Origin: an uncultured Collinsella sp.
GTDB taxonomy: Bacteria > Actinomycetota > Coriobacteriia > Coriobacteriales > Coriobacteriaceae
Assembly (NCBI GenBank): GCA_900541135.1
Contig: UQIG01000001.1
Coordinates: 62,001-126,000 of the forward strand
DNA length: 64,000 bases
Direction: 5' to 3'
A program made the translations under genes and the position numbers. Below, piece after piece: positions 42,168 through 51,355 of the stretch. The notes below the pieces were generated by a model that saw only the letters and a list, made by a program, of their open reading frames with translations, had not been told where the DNA came from and ran no database searches. Every line of letters begins with the position of its first letter. Position 1 is the first letter of the stretch.

Positions 42168-43130
42168 ATGAAACTGTCGAAAATTGCGGCCCTGTTGATG
42201 CTGCCCGTGCTGGCGCTGACTCTCGCGGCGTGCTCTGCCCCCAAGGGCGACGCGAAGGATGCCACGAGCGGCGATGCGCAGATTGCCGAGCTTGTGGCAC
42301 AAAAGCCGTCGAGCGCCGAGGAGGCGGCCGAGCTGTACCAGCAGCTGCTGCAAAAGGAAAACGAGATCTTTGCGAGCGATAACGCCCTATGGGAAAAGGT
42401 ATTCAATGCGGCAAATAAAGACTCGGCAATGATTGAGGACGGCAGCAATTACGGCGATTTCCTGCTCAAGACCATCGACGGCGCCAAGGATGAGTTCACG
42501 GCGGATGAGCTTAAGACACTCAAGGCCGGTGCACAGCAGATCAAGGAGATCGAGGATAAGCTCATGGCGCTGGAGAAGGAGTTTCCCGGATGCGGCAGCA
42601 CGCCCGGCGAGGGGGAGAGCGTCGATGCCTCGACCGCAGGCATGACCAACGACGAGAGCGGGGAGACGAAGTTCCCCAGCTTTAAGGGCAAGGATCTGGA
42701 CGGCAACGATGTAAACAGCGACGAGCTGTTCTCCAAGAACAAGGTCACCGTCATGAACTTCTGGTTTACCACCTGCAAGCCGTGCGTGGGAGAGCTGGGC
42801 GATCTGGAGAAGCTCAACAAGGAGCTTGCCGAGAAGGGCGGCCAGGTCGTGGGCGTTAATTCCTTTACGCTCGATGGCAACAAAGACGAGGTGGCAGACG
42901 CCAAGGACGTACTTTCCAAGAAGGGCGTGACGTACAAGAACATCTGGTTCAAGTCGGATAGCGAGGCCGGCAAGTTCACCTCCAACTTGTACTCGTTCCC
43001 GACCACCTACGTGATCGACCAGAACGGCAACATCGTGGGAGAGCCAATCATGGGCGGCATCAACTCCGCCGAGCAGCGAGAGGCGCTCAACAAGCTGATC
43101 GATCAGGCGCTTGCTAAGAGCGAGCAGTAG
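42168..43130 (+). CDS. TlpA/ResA-like thioredoxin lipoprotein
   Basis: A 320-residue lipoprotein: signal with lipobox LTLAAC (Cys 22), a helical domain at about 40-145, then a redoxin domain (165-318) with FWFTTCKPCVGELGDLEKLN, active site C-K-P-C near 201-204, and TTYVIDQNGNIVGEPIMGG. It reduces disulphides outside the membrane, receiving electrons from the membrane 4Fe-4S protein (operon inference). An AACGGAGG site precedes the ATG. A terminator follows at 43211. Confidence 0.92.
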   Translation: MKLSKIAALLMLPVLALTLAACSAPKGDAKDATSGDAQIAELVAQKPSSAEEAAELYQQLLQKENEIFASDNALWEKVFNAANKDSAMIEDGSNYGDFLLKTIDGAKDEFTADELKTLKAGAQQIKEIEDKLMALEKEFPGCGSTPGEGESVDASTAGMTNDESGETKFPSFKGKDLDGNDVNSDELFSKNKVTVMNFWFTTCKPCVGELGDLEKLNKELAEKGGQVVGVNSFTLDGNKDEVADAKDVLSKKGVTYKNIWFKSDSEAGKFTSNLYSFPTTYVIDQNGNIVGEPIMGGINSAEQREALNKLIDQALAKSEQ

Positions 43131-43210
43131 AAAACGCGTAAAGCATGGCGAGGATCGCGCGCCGCTGTGCGGAGTAGTCCGCTGCCTTTCAAGATAATCT
43201 CCACCATATA

Positions 43211-43237
43211 GAGGTCCCGCTCGGGACCTCTTCTTTT
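43211..43237 (+). terminator. Intrinsic terminator after TlpA gene
   Basis: GAGGTCCCG/CGGGACCTC stem followed by TTCTTTT. Confidence 0.85.
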
Positions 43238-43383
43238 GGGCGCCGTCCCGTTCGTTTTTTGATGCGGTTCCCTACATTCCTCACTGGCTCCGGCAAAAAA
43301 TGGGGATAGAGTAGGACAAACGCGTCGAATACGAACGGCGGGGGAGAGCGGGCAGGGTGCCTGCGCGGGAGAGGTTGCCGTCC

Positions 43384-46300
43384 ATGCTGGAGCTCAAAGG
43401 AATTTGCAAAAGGTACGTCACGCAGTCGTTTACGCAGGTGGCGCTCGACAGCGTGAGCCTGTCTTTTCGCGATAACGAGTTCGTGGCCATTCTGGGCCCC
43501 TCGGGCTCGGGCAAAACTACGATGCTCAACGTTATCGGCGGGCTCGATCATTTCGATTCCGGCGACCTGCTGATCGACGGTATTTCGACCAAGGATTTTC
43601 ACGATCGCGATTGGGATGCCTATCGCAATAACCGCATCGGCTTTGTGTTCCAGAGCTATAACCTCATTTCGCATCAGACCATTTTGGAAAACGTGGAGCT
43701 GGCGCTTACGCTCACGGGTGTGGGCCATGCCGAGCGCCGCCAGCGTGCGCGCGAGGCGTTGGAGAAAGTCGGCCTGGGCGAGCACGTTAACAAACGCCCG
43801 AGCCAGCTATCGGGCGGGCAGATGCAGCGCGTGGCCATCGCCCGCGCCCTAATCAACGATCCCGAGATTGTGCTGGCCGACGAGCCGACCGGCGCCTTGG
43901 ACTCAACGACATCCGTGCAGGTCATGGATTTGCTCAAAGACGTGGCGCGCGACCGCCTGGTCATCATGGTCACGCACAATCCCGAGTTGGCGTACCAGTA
44001 CGCCACACGCATCGTCAACCTGGCGGACGGCAAGATCACCGACGATTCCGACCCCTTCGATGCTGCTAATGCTGCGCGTCGCGAGGCTAAGCCTACGCGC
44101 AAAACCTCGATGGGCTTTGTGACGGCGCTGGGGCTTTCTGCCCGAAACCTTATGACCAAGAAGGGACGTACGGCCATGACGGCCTTTGCGGGCTCGATTG
44201 GCATTATCGGTATCGCGGCGATTCTGGCGCTGTCCAACGGCGTAAACGGCTACATCAAAAAGGTCGAGGAGGATACGCTCTCGAGCTACCCGCTCACGAT
44301 TTCCAAACAGGATTACGACCTGTCGGCCATGATGGGCGGACAGGGGGCCACGGATGACAATACGTCCAACGGCGAGGATTCGTCCGACGACGGCACCGAC
44401 GGCAAGGCTCAGGGAACCGATAAAATCCCCGTGGTCACGGCCGTAAAGGATATGTTTGCGAGCGTTAAGTCCAACGACATGACGAGCTTTAAGGCATGGC
44501 TCGATGCCGGTGGCGACGGCATCGATAAAGAGGTCAACGCCATTCAGTACGGCTACGGTGTATCGCCGGTTGTCTATCGTGCCGGCAAGGGCGATGAGAA
44601 GCCTGTCCGGCTGGTGCCCAACGCCATGACCGAGGCCATGAGCGGAGGCGCGAGCTCGGCAGCAACGGTGAGCATGGAATCCATGGGAACCTCGGTCTTT
44701 AACGAGATGATTGACGACCAGAGCCTGCTCGACAGCCAGTACGATGTCGTCGCCGGTCATTGGCCCACGTCTGCCAACGAAGCCGTGATGGTGCTTTCGA
44801 GTCGTGGCACGGTGGGCGACTATACGCTCTACAGCATCGGTGCGCTGGATATCAATGAGCTCAACGACCTGGTTAACAGCGCTATGACGGCTGACGGTGG
44901 CGTCGGAGCGCCCGAGACCGGTACCGACTTTACCTACGACGATGCGCTGTCCACGACGTTTAAGGTGCTGTCGCCGGCCGATGCGTATCGCAAAAACGAA
45001 GAGACCGGCATGTGGACTGACATGTCTGGCGACGCCGACTTTATGACGGCCAAGGTTGCCGACGGTATTGACGTGCGTATTGTGGGCGTGGTGCGACCGA
45101 ACGAGACGGCCAACGCGAGCGCGTTGTCCCCGGGTATTGCCTATACGCACGCGCTGACTCGCCAGCTTATGGAGCGCGCCGCCAATTCGCAGATCGTAAA
45201 AGAGCAACTTGCCCATCCCGAGACGGATGTCTTTACGGGCAAGTCTTTCGATGAACTGCAGGGCGAGGCCAAGCAAGGCGTGGATCTGGGCAGCATGTTC
45301 AGCGTGGACGAGGCGGCGCTCAAGGGCGCGTTCTCGTTCGATACGTCTGCGCTCTCGGGCACTGCCGGCGGTATGGACCTGTCGGGTCTTGACTTGTCCG
45401 GGCTGGACATTGACCTTTCGGGCGTAGGTAAGGATATCGACTTCAGCGACATTATGGCAAAAGCACCGACCCCAGATTTCTCGGGCATCTTTGACGGTCT
45501 GGAGCTCACGCCCGAGCAAATGCAGCAGGTGGGAACGCTTGCCAACCAACTGTTTGAGGGCTTTTTGCAGTCCGATCAGTTTAAGGCGCTGTCGCCCGAA
45601 GATCTTAAGGACGCGTCAAAGCTCGCTGCCGCATTCTCGACGTATCTTGAGAGCGATACGGCAGCTCAGCAAATCCTGGCCCGGCTCAAAGCGCTCGGCG
45701 GCGATGCCCTGGCCGAACGCCTGCAACAGGCGATGACCGACTATGTGCAAAAGCAGCTGGCTCCGTATCTGCAGCAGGCTATGGATCAGGTGATGAAGTC
45801 GATCAGCAATCAGATTGCGGCGACGGTGTCAGCTCAGCTCAAGGCAGGCGCGGCAGGGCTCATGGGCCAGATGACGACGCAGATGTCATCGAGTTTTGCC
45901 AACCTGGCGAGCGCTATGCGTGTGGATGCGAGCGCCTTTGCGCGTGCCATCCATTTCAACATGGACGCCGAGGACCTGAGTTCGCTCATGATGAGCTATG
46001 CCAAGGCGTCGAAGCTCACCTACGATAACAATCTGACCACGCTGGGCTATGCGGATGAGGCAGACCCCATCTCGGTTAAGATTTTCCCGCGCGACTTTGA
46101 GGCCAAGGAGCGCGTGCTCGATCACATCGATGCGTACAACAAGCAGGTCAAAGCTGCCGGCCACGATGAACAGGCAATCTCGTACACCGACTACATGGGT
46201 ATCATCATGGGTTCGGTGACCGACATCGTGAACACCATCAGCTTGGTGCTCATCGCATTCGTGAGCATCAGCCTGGTCGTGAGCTCCATCATGATCGGCA

Positions 46301-46638
46301 TCATCACCTACATCAGCGTACTGGAGCGCAAAAAGGAGATTGGCATCCTGCGCGCGATCGGCGCGTCAAAGCGCAACGTGGCCAACGTATTCAATGCCGA
46401 GACCTTTATCGAGGGCCTCATTGCCGGCGTCTTTGCCATTGTCGTTGTGGTGCTCGTGAGCTTCCCGGTTAATGCCTGGGCGCTTGCTGCCAAACAGGTC
46501 CCCAATCTGATGAGCCTGCCCGTGCAGGATGCGCTGGCGCTCATTGCGATATCGGTGCTGCTGACGGTCGTCGCCGGCCTGCTGCCTGCCCGCAGCGCAT
46601 CCAAAAAAGACCCCGTAGAAGCCCTACGCTCTGAATAA
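43384..46638 (+). CDS. MacB-like ABC transporter, ATPase fused to FtsX-type permease
   Basis: A 1,084-residue single-chain exporter half. The ATPase (1-225) has Walker A GPSGSGKT (38-45), signature LSGGQMQRVAIARAL (about 143) and Walker B VLADEPTGALDS. A first membrane helix lies near 270-290 (TAFAGSIGIIGIAAILAL). A very large extracellular part (about 300-940) follows, then three FtsX-type helices (ITYISVLERKKEIGILRAIGASKRNV). The extracellular part includes a short leucine/aspartate repeat (MDLSGLDLSGLDIDLSGV) and helical stretches, unusual for MacB. MacB-type proteins export peptides, lipids or antibiotics or act mechanically. No partner subunit gene is adjacent. Confidence 0.92.
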   Translation: MLELKGICKRYVTQSFTQVALDSVSLSFRDNEFVAILGPSGSGKTTMLNVIGGLDHFDSGDLLIDGISTKDFHDRDWDAYRNNRIGFVFQSYNLISHQTILENVELALTLTGVGHAERRQRAREALEKVGLGEHVNKRPSQLSGGQMQRVAIARALINDPEIVLADEPTGALDSTTSVQVMDLLKDVARDRLVIMVTHNPELAYQYATRIVNLADGKITDDSDPFDAANAARREAKPTRKTSMGFVTALGLSARNLMTKKGRTAMTAFAGSIGIIGIAAILALSNGVNGYIKKVEEDTLSSYPLTISKQDYDLSAMMGGQGATDDNTSNGEDSSDDGTDGKAQGTDKIPVVTAVKDMFASVKSNDMTSFKAWLDAGGDGIDKEVNAIQYGYGVSPVVYRAGKGDEKPVRLVPNAMTEAMSGGASSAATVSMESMGTSVFNEMIDDQSLLDSQYDVVAGHWPTSANEAVMVLSSRGTVGDYTLYSIGALDINELNDLVNSAMTADGGVGAPETGTDFTYDDALSTTFKVLSPADAYRKNEETGMWTDMSGDADFMTAKVADGIDVRIVGVVRPNETANASALSPGIAYTHALTRQLMERAANSQIVKEQLAHPETDVFTGKSFDELQGEAKQGVDLGSMFSVDEAALKGAFSFDTSALSGTAGGMDLSGLDLSGLDIDLSGVGKDIDFSDIMAKAPTPDFSGIFDGLELTPEQMQQVGTLANQLFEGFLQSDQFKALSPEDLKDASKLAAAFSTYLESDTAAQQILARLKALGGDALAERLQQAMTDYVQKQLAPYLQQAMDQVMKSISNQIAATVSAQLKAGAAGLMGQMTTQMSSSFANLASAMRVDASAFARAIHFNMDAEDLSSLMMSYAKASKLTYDNNLTTLGYADEADPISVKIFPRDFEAKERVLDHIDAYNKQVKAAGHDEQAISYTDYMGIIMGSVTDIVNTISLVLIAFVSISLVVSSIMIGIITYISVLERKKEIGILRAIGASKRNVANVFNAETFIEGLIAGVFAIVVVVLVSFPVNAWALAAKQVPNLMSLPVQDALALIAISVLLTVVAGLLPARSASKKDPVEALRSE

Positions 46639-46667
46639 TGTACAAAGGGACAGCCCCTTTGTCACAT
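46639..46667. repeat. CAAAGGGACAGCCCCTTTG palindrome
   Basis: TGTACAAAGGGACAGCCCCTTTGTCACA begins at the stop codon of the ABC gene. It is one of a family of similar palindromes in this window (48031, 54368, 62271) and may double as a terminator between convergent genes. Confidence 0.65.
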
Positions 46668-46680
46668 TTCTCTCCTGCGC

Positions 46681-47814
46681 CTAGCTTGTTTTGCCCATCA
46701 GCGTGATGCGGATGGTTGGATGGGTGTACTCGTCAAACTCGTCCTTGGGATCCGTGTCAAACGAGTAATACGCTTTGATGGGGTCGTCGCTCGTCCTGAT
46801 AGAGATTCTCTCGTAGAGCGAGCCGTTCAAAAAAGCCTGCCTAAACTCTTCGGGGAGCTTCTGCGGTGCTAGGAGCTCGGGGCTTGCGGTCTTGACGTCT
46901 ATGGTTTGGACGGCAGAGGAAAGCTCGTCAAGGTCGAGCTCGATACGGGCGAGGTTGTCCTCGAGGCTCGCATTGGGGTCGACCTCTGCCGCGTAGCTCA
47001 CTTCCGTGAGCGTTCCCTTGTTGTCAAAATCCAGGTACGTATAGGTCTTTTGGGTATCGGAGTCGCCGTCGTGCAGATAGCCGCGGACGTGATAGCCGTA
47101 ATCTTGATATCGCTCGTAGGGGTCATCGGCGGACACGTACTCGCATGAGGGCTCTAATGCCTTGCGTGCGATAGCGATCTGCTCGGCCGCGGCCGCGGCG
47201 TTCTCCTGCATCTCGATGTTTCCCTGCGCCAGCTGCGGGATATAGGCGCCGCACACGATCGCGAGGGGCAGCGCCACAAGCGCGACGATCCACTTTTTTG
47301 CACGGGGGATAGGCACGCCACAGGCCTCTGCCACGGCCTTTGCGTTGGCGAAGCTCTCGGCAAGCACATCTGCCGCGGTGGCGACGGCGCCTACGGCAGC
47401 GGCGACCTCTGCCGCGCCGCCCAGGTTGCGCGCGGTCTCGTTGTCACTGTTCCTGAGCAGGCGCGCGGCGGCCTGCGTGCCAACAACGCCTGCGATCTGT
47501 GCCGAGCGGTCTTTCTCGCTCTGCTCGACGGCGAGCCGGTACTGCATTTCCTTCCACTGCTTGCCACGCATGCCAAAGCGCGGGGCGAGAGCGCAGTAGC
47601 AGAATATAACGAGCTCGATGGCGGTGAGCACCAAGGCGGTCATCATGCCTGTCTCTTGGAAGCCTTCGTGATGGAAGACGATGTCGTCGACCATTTCGAA
47701 AGGAATGATCGATAAGGGCAGCACGAATGCCATGGCAAGCGCCGCGCCGGCAACCTTGGGGCAGATGCAGTATCGCTGGATGCGCTTGCGTTCTTGTTCG
47801 GAGAGTGCTGCCAT
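46681..47814 (-). CDS. Membrane protein of unknown function
   Basis: A 377-residue protein. Two hydrophobic helices at about 22-45 and 57-78 precede an Ala-rich cytosolic region (about 100-170, RNLGGAAEVAAAVGAVATAADVLAESFANAKAV), which resembles a coiled or helical hairpin. A third helix at about 180-200 leads to a C-terminal extracellular domain (205-377) with beta-alpha composition and several DDP/DSD motifs. I do not recognise it. It is transcribed towards the ABC exporter gene and separated from the P-type ATPase by palindromes. Confidence 0.82.
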   Translation of the reverse strand: MAALSEQERKRIQRYCICPKVAGAALAMAFVLPLSIIPFEMVDDIVFHHEGFQETGMMTALVLTAIELVIFCYCALAPRFGMRGKQWKEMQYRLAVEQSEKDRSAQIAGVVGTQAAARLLRNSDNETARNLGGAAEVAAAVGAVATAADVLAESFANAKAVAEACGVPIPRAKKWIVALVALPLAIVCGAYIPQLAQGNIEMQENAAAAAEQIAIARKALEPSCEYVSADDPYERYQDYGYHVRGYLHDGDSDTQKTYTYLDFDNKGTLTEVSYAAEVDPNASLEDNLARIELDLDELSSAVQTIDVKTASPELLAPQKLPEEFRQAFLNGSLYERISIRTSDDPIKAYYSFDTDPKDEFDEYTHPTIRITLMGKTS

Positions 47815-48151
47815 GGCGGGTCCTTGGTGTCGTGGCGGTCGTTGTGGCGCGATGCCGTCATATGTGACTCAGTATAGAGAATCCCGCCATCGGTGAGCGC
47901 AGGTCATACGGCAGAAGTGCCACGGCGGCTCGATGGGCTCGTCACTTGAGCCTTTGCCGGCCCATGAAAAAGCTGTACGTCAGCATCCAAAGATGTCGAA
48001 AGATATCGACTTTGTATGCTGACGTACATGTTTCATGTGACAAAGGGACTGTCCCTTTGTCACATGAAAAGCAAGGAAGTCGCAAGGTCTGGGGCGGGGA
48101 TGCCGGTATATACCTCGGATACAATCGAAGCCATGCTAGAAAGAGGCTTCG
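47815..48151. other. 337-base intergenic region with two large palindromes
   Basis: It contains GTACGTCAGCAT/ATGCTGACGTAC arms (47975-47986 with 48016-48027, extended by CAAAG/CTTTG) immediately followed by the 39-base perfect palindrome at 48031-48069. No gene is seen. Confidence 0.6.
47975..48069. repeat. Tandem palindromes upstream of P-type ATPase
   Basis: The first is a 12-bp-arm inverted repeat with a 29-base centre; the second has 19-base arms (TTTCATGTGACAAAGGGAC around a single T). The second carries the CAAAGGGACTGTCCCTTTG word shared with other intergenic sites here. Confidence 0.75.
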
Positions 48152-50596
48152 ATGATTAGAAAATCATTCTTCAACCCGTTCTCGTCCCTGTTACTTGCGC
48201 TGGCCGGTTTGGCTTTTTTGGTCGATGTCGTTCCGCAGACGCAGGGCCAGACGGGAGTGTTCGCGCCTGCTGTGTTGTTTGCAATGTGGCTGGTCGGCGG
48301 CTTGGTGCGCCTGTTCTATGAAAATGAGGCCACGCGCAGCTTTGACCGCCATATGCTGAAGGCGAGCCATGCGGCCGTCTGGAAGCGTGTTGACGCATGC
48401 TGGGTTCAAGTCGATGCCGACCGGCTTGTGCCCGGCGATGTGATTCGCCTGTATGCCGGTATGCTCTGCCCGGTCGATGCAGTTCTTGCCAAGGGCAATC
48501 ACATTCTTGTTTCCGAGTCGTCGCTTACGGGCGAGAGCGGCCAGACCGTCAAGCGGGAGGGCGAGGCCGTTCGCGCAGGGACGACTATCGTTGACGGTAA
48601 GGCCACGGCGACCGTTTTTGCATGTGTCGACAAGGAGGAAACCGTGTCCCGCCGGCGCGTCCGTCCTGGCACGCAATTTAATGCTGGGGCTAAAAGCGTT
48701 TGCGTGGCTTTAGTCAAGTGCATGCTTGTCGTGCTGCCATTTGTCATCATGATTCGCGGCGTCGTGTTGGGCGACTGGGCGCAAGCACTGCTGTTTGCTT
48801 TGGGAACGGCCGTGGGCCTGGTTCCCGAAATGCTTCCGGTCGTTACGAGCGTCTGTCTGTCGGGTAGCGCCCGCCGTCTCAAAAGCAAACGGGTCATCGT
48901 AAAGAATGTCGACGCCATGGAGTCGCTGGGCTCCATGGACGTGGTGTGCGTGGACAAGACGGGCACGCTAACCGAAGACGCCGCGGTGCTGGAGTACTAC
49001 ACCGATATCCTGGGCAACGAGAGCAAGCAGACCCTCAACTTGGCGTATCTCGAGAGTGCGAATCAGGGGGTCACCGCCAATCAGCTTAACCGGGCTATTG
49101 CCGATGCATGTGCCGCACCCGAGTTTCGCCTTATTGCCAAAGATCTTGACCGTGCATTTACCCTGCATGCGTCCGATCCCTTTGACCACATCACCAAGGC
49201 ATCGGGCGTTAAGCTCGACGCCGCGCCGGGTGCGCTTGGGTGCTTGGGGCTACCGGCTCGCCCCGATAGTCACCTGACCATCGTTAAAGGCGAGGTCGAG
49301 AGCGTTTGCGCGCATTGCGACTGGGCGAGCTTTAAAGGCGAGCTGGTTCCCATGGATGAAGAAGGGCGTCGGAGCGCCTACGAGGTTGCCGAGGATATGC
49401 GCGCCGATGGCATCAAAGTGCTCGCTGTTGCCTACAGTACGACGGCGGCGGGTTGGAACGGCCTGGTGCTGTGTGGTTTTCTGGGCTTTTTCGACCGACC
49501 AAAGGCAAGTGCCCGTGCCGCGGTTCGCTCGCTGTCTGACCTGTCTGTCGAAGTGCGCGTGCTGACCGGTGATTCGGCGTCGGTTGCTCGTTCTGCCTGC
49601 ACGCGCCTGGGGATTCCCGCCGGTAGCGTCATCACGGGTGCCATGCTCGATGCCATGGAGGAGTCCGAGGCGCTTATCCAGGTGGGGCAGACTCGCGTCT
49701 TTGCCGAGCTCACGCCCGCGCAAAAGGCGCGTATCGTAGGGCTCATCCGGCTTTCGGGCCATGCCGTCGGCTATATCGGCGACGGCGTGAATGACGTGCC
49801 GGCGCTTACGGCGGCAGACGTCGGTATCGTTGTGGATTCTGCCGCCGCCGAGTCCAAGAAGGTTGCCGACCTCGTGCTGCTCGAGCGCGACCTGGGCGTC
49901 GTTGCCGAGGGCGTACGCGAGGGCAGGGCCTCGTTCGCAAACGCCTCCAAGTACATCCGCATCGCGTCGAGTTCTAACTTTGGCAATATTTGTTCGGTGG
50001 CTGCCGCCAGCATCTTCTTGCCCTTTGTGCCGGCGACCGCTACTCAGCTGCTTTTGCTCAACTTGCTTTACGACGCGACCTGCCTGGCGTTGTCGTGGGA
50101 TAACGTTGACGGCGAGGAGATTGCTCGCCCCAAGGCATGGTCGGGCAAGGGCCTGGGTGGCTTTATGCTCCATTTTGGCTTTGCGAGCTCGGCCTTTGAC
50201 ATCATCACCTTTGCCATTTTGTTCTTTGGCGTGTGCCCCGCCGTATGCGGTGCATCTTTTATGGCGTTGGACGCCGCGGGTAGGGCGGCCTTTATTGCCA
50301 TGTTCCAAGCAGGTTGGCTGCTGGAGTGCGCATGGACCGAGTCGCTGGTGCTTTTGGTCTTGCGAACACGATGCGTTCGCGGGGCTGATCGCCCGCGCCG
50401 TTTGCTCGCGATGATGGTCGGCATCATGCTTGTCGCGTCTGCCTTACTCGCACTGGGTCCGGCGGTGCAACTGATCGGTCTTGCCGCTTTACCGGCGTGG
50501 TATTTGGGTGTCGTCGCACTGCTCAGTGTGCTGTACCTTGTTGTCGTTTCGGTCATCAAGCGGGTCTACTTGTCCCGTGCGAGCAGTTTGTTCTAG
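48152..50596 (+). CDS. MgtA-like P-type ATPase, short N-terminus
   Basis: An 814-residue P-type ATPase. It begins almost at the first membrane pair (NPFSSLLLALAGLAFLVDVV) and lacks the 60-90 residue cytosolic lead found in MgtA. Motifs: TGES in SESSLTGESGQ (about 125), VGLVPEMLPV in the ion-site helix, CVDKTGTLTED (phospho-Asp about 268), LTGDSASVAR and IGDGVNDVPALTAAD. VGLVPEMLP and the order of C-terminal helices fit the P3B/MgtA group. The 12-residue reading before the DNA-binding gene is followed by a 9-base gap, so the two may be co-expressed. Mg2+ import is inferred from family. Confidence 0.88.
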   Translation: MIRKSFFNPFSSLLLALAGLAFLVDVVPQTQGQTGVFAPAVLFAMWLVGGLVRLFYENEATRSFDRHMLKASHAAVWKRVDACWVQVDADRLVPGDVIRLYAGMLCPVDAVLAKGNHILVSESSLTGESGQTVKREGEAVRAGTTIVDGKATATVFACVDKEETVSRRRVRPGTQFNAGAKSVCVALVKCMLVVLPFVIMIRGVVLGDWAQALLFALGTAVGLVPEMLPVVTSVCLSGSARRLKSKRVIVKNVDAMESLGSMDVVCVDKTGTLTEDAAVLEYYTDILGNESKQTLNLAYLESANQGVTANQLNRAIADACAAPEFRLIAKDLDRAFTLHASDPFDHITKASGVKLDAAPGALGCLGLPARPDSHLTIVKGEVESVCAHCDWASFKGELVPMDEEGRRSAYEVAEDMRADGIKVLAVAYSTTAAGWNGLVLCGFLGFFDRPKASARAAVRSLSDLSVEVRVLTGDSASVARSACTRLGIPAGSVITGAMLDAMEESEALIQVGQTRVFAELTPAQKARIVGLIRLSGHAVGYIGDGVNDVPALTAADVGIVVDSAAAESKKVADLVLLERDLGVVAEGVREGRASFANASKYIRIASSSNFGNICSVAAASIFLPFVPATATQLLLLNLLYDATCLALSWDNVDGEEIARPKAWSGKGLGGFMLHFGFASSAFDIITFAILFFGVCPAVCGASFMALDAAGRAAFIAMFQAGWLLECAWTESLVLLVLRTRCVRGADRPRRLLAMMVGIMLVASALLALGPAVQLIGLAALPAWYLGVVALLSVLYLVVVSVIKRVYLSRASSLF

Positions 50597-50605
50597 GGTG
50601 GTTCT

Positions 50606-51088
50606 ATGCAAACGAACAGAACCAACATAGTGATCACGCCCGCCGAGGCCGCCGAGCTCAGCGGTGCGCTGTTCTCGTCCGGCAGTGCCGCCGCCCACGA
50701 GCTTGCGCCTATATTTGCCGATATCGCGTCGGGCAGACTCACATCCGTCGAACTCATGCTTGCGGGTTCGCAGCCGGGTTCCGCCGCAGAGCCCATCGTT
50801 ATCGACGGGCTGTCGATTGACCTGGCTTCGCGCACCGTGAAGGTCCTGGGTGTGCCCGTCTCGCTCACACCTAAGGAGTTTGACATCCTTGCCTTTTTGG
50901 CCACCAATCGGGGTACGGTCTTTAGCAAAGAAGAAATCTATCGGGCCGTGTGGCAGGACGAGTATCTGCTCGACGACAGCAACATCATGGCCTTTGTCCG
51001 AAAGATTCGAAAGAAGATTGAGCCCGAGCCCGATAACCCGCGTTACCTGTTAACCGTGTGGGGCGTGGGCTATAAGATGGCCGGATAA
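50606..51088 (+). CDS. Orphan winged-helix (OmpR C-terminal type) regulator
   Basis: A 160-residue protein with an OmpR/PhoB-type DNA-binding domain at about 70-160 (VSLTPKEFDILAFLATNRGTVFSKEEIYRAVW, IMAFVRKIRKKIEP, YLLTVWGVGYKMAG). Instead of a receiver domain it has a 65-residue N-terminal region with no phosphorylation site (VITPAEAAELSGALFSSG). It lies between two MgtA-like ATPase genes, nine bases after the first, and ends at a terminator before the second. Likely a local regulator that does not use a kinase. Confidence 0.87.
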   Translation: MQTNRTNIVITPAEAAELSGALFSSGSAAAHELAPIFADIASGRLTSVELMLAGSQPGSAAEPIVIDGLSIDLASRTVKVLGVPVSLTPKEFDILAFLATNRGTVFSKEEIYRAVWQDEYLLDDSNIMAFVRKIRKKIEPEPDNPRYLLTVWGVGYKMAG

Positions 51089-51149
51089 CGCTTTAGCCTA
51101 CTACCTCTGCCGATTGAAAAACAGCAGAATAATCCTTGCCGAATCGCAA

Positions 51150-51203
51150 GAAAGCCGCAAGAAACCAGCCATGTGCTTGGTCTTGCGGCTTTTCTATTCT
51201 GTG
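51150..51203 (+). terminator. Strong hairpin with U-run between regulator and mgtA
   Basis: AAAGCCGCAAGA pairs with TCTTGCGGCTTTT (about 51154-51200), followed by CTATT. It can end the upstream operon or act as part of an attenuator for mgtA. Confidence 0.65.
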
Positions 51204-51355
51204 AACAGTCGCAGACGCGAAGGAGAGGTGAGGACCTTGAGCGGCAGTGACAGTACCGGAAGCGCAGGGCGGTGGGCGTCGCCGCGGTCCCATCTTGTTA
51301 AGGACCGCCGCAGCTAAGTTGCTCTGCATGCAATCGATAGAACGGAGCGTAGTAA
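51204..51355 (+). promoter_or_regulatory. Structured mgtA leader, possible Mg2+-sensing element
   Basis: About 150 bases precede the GTG start of mgtA. They include AGGAGAGGTGAGGACC, reminiscent of the AGGTGAGGCTCC block of M-box riboswitches, and a strong GCGGTCC/GGACCGC hairpin (about 51278-51307). The location before a Mg2+ transporter fits, but I cannot confirm the consensus by eye. Confidence 0.35.
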
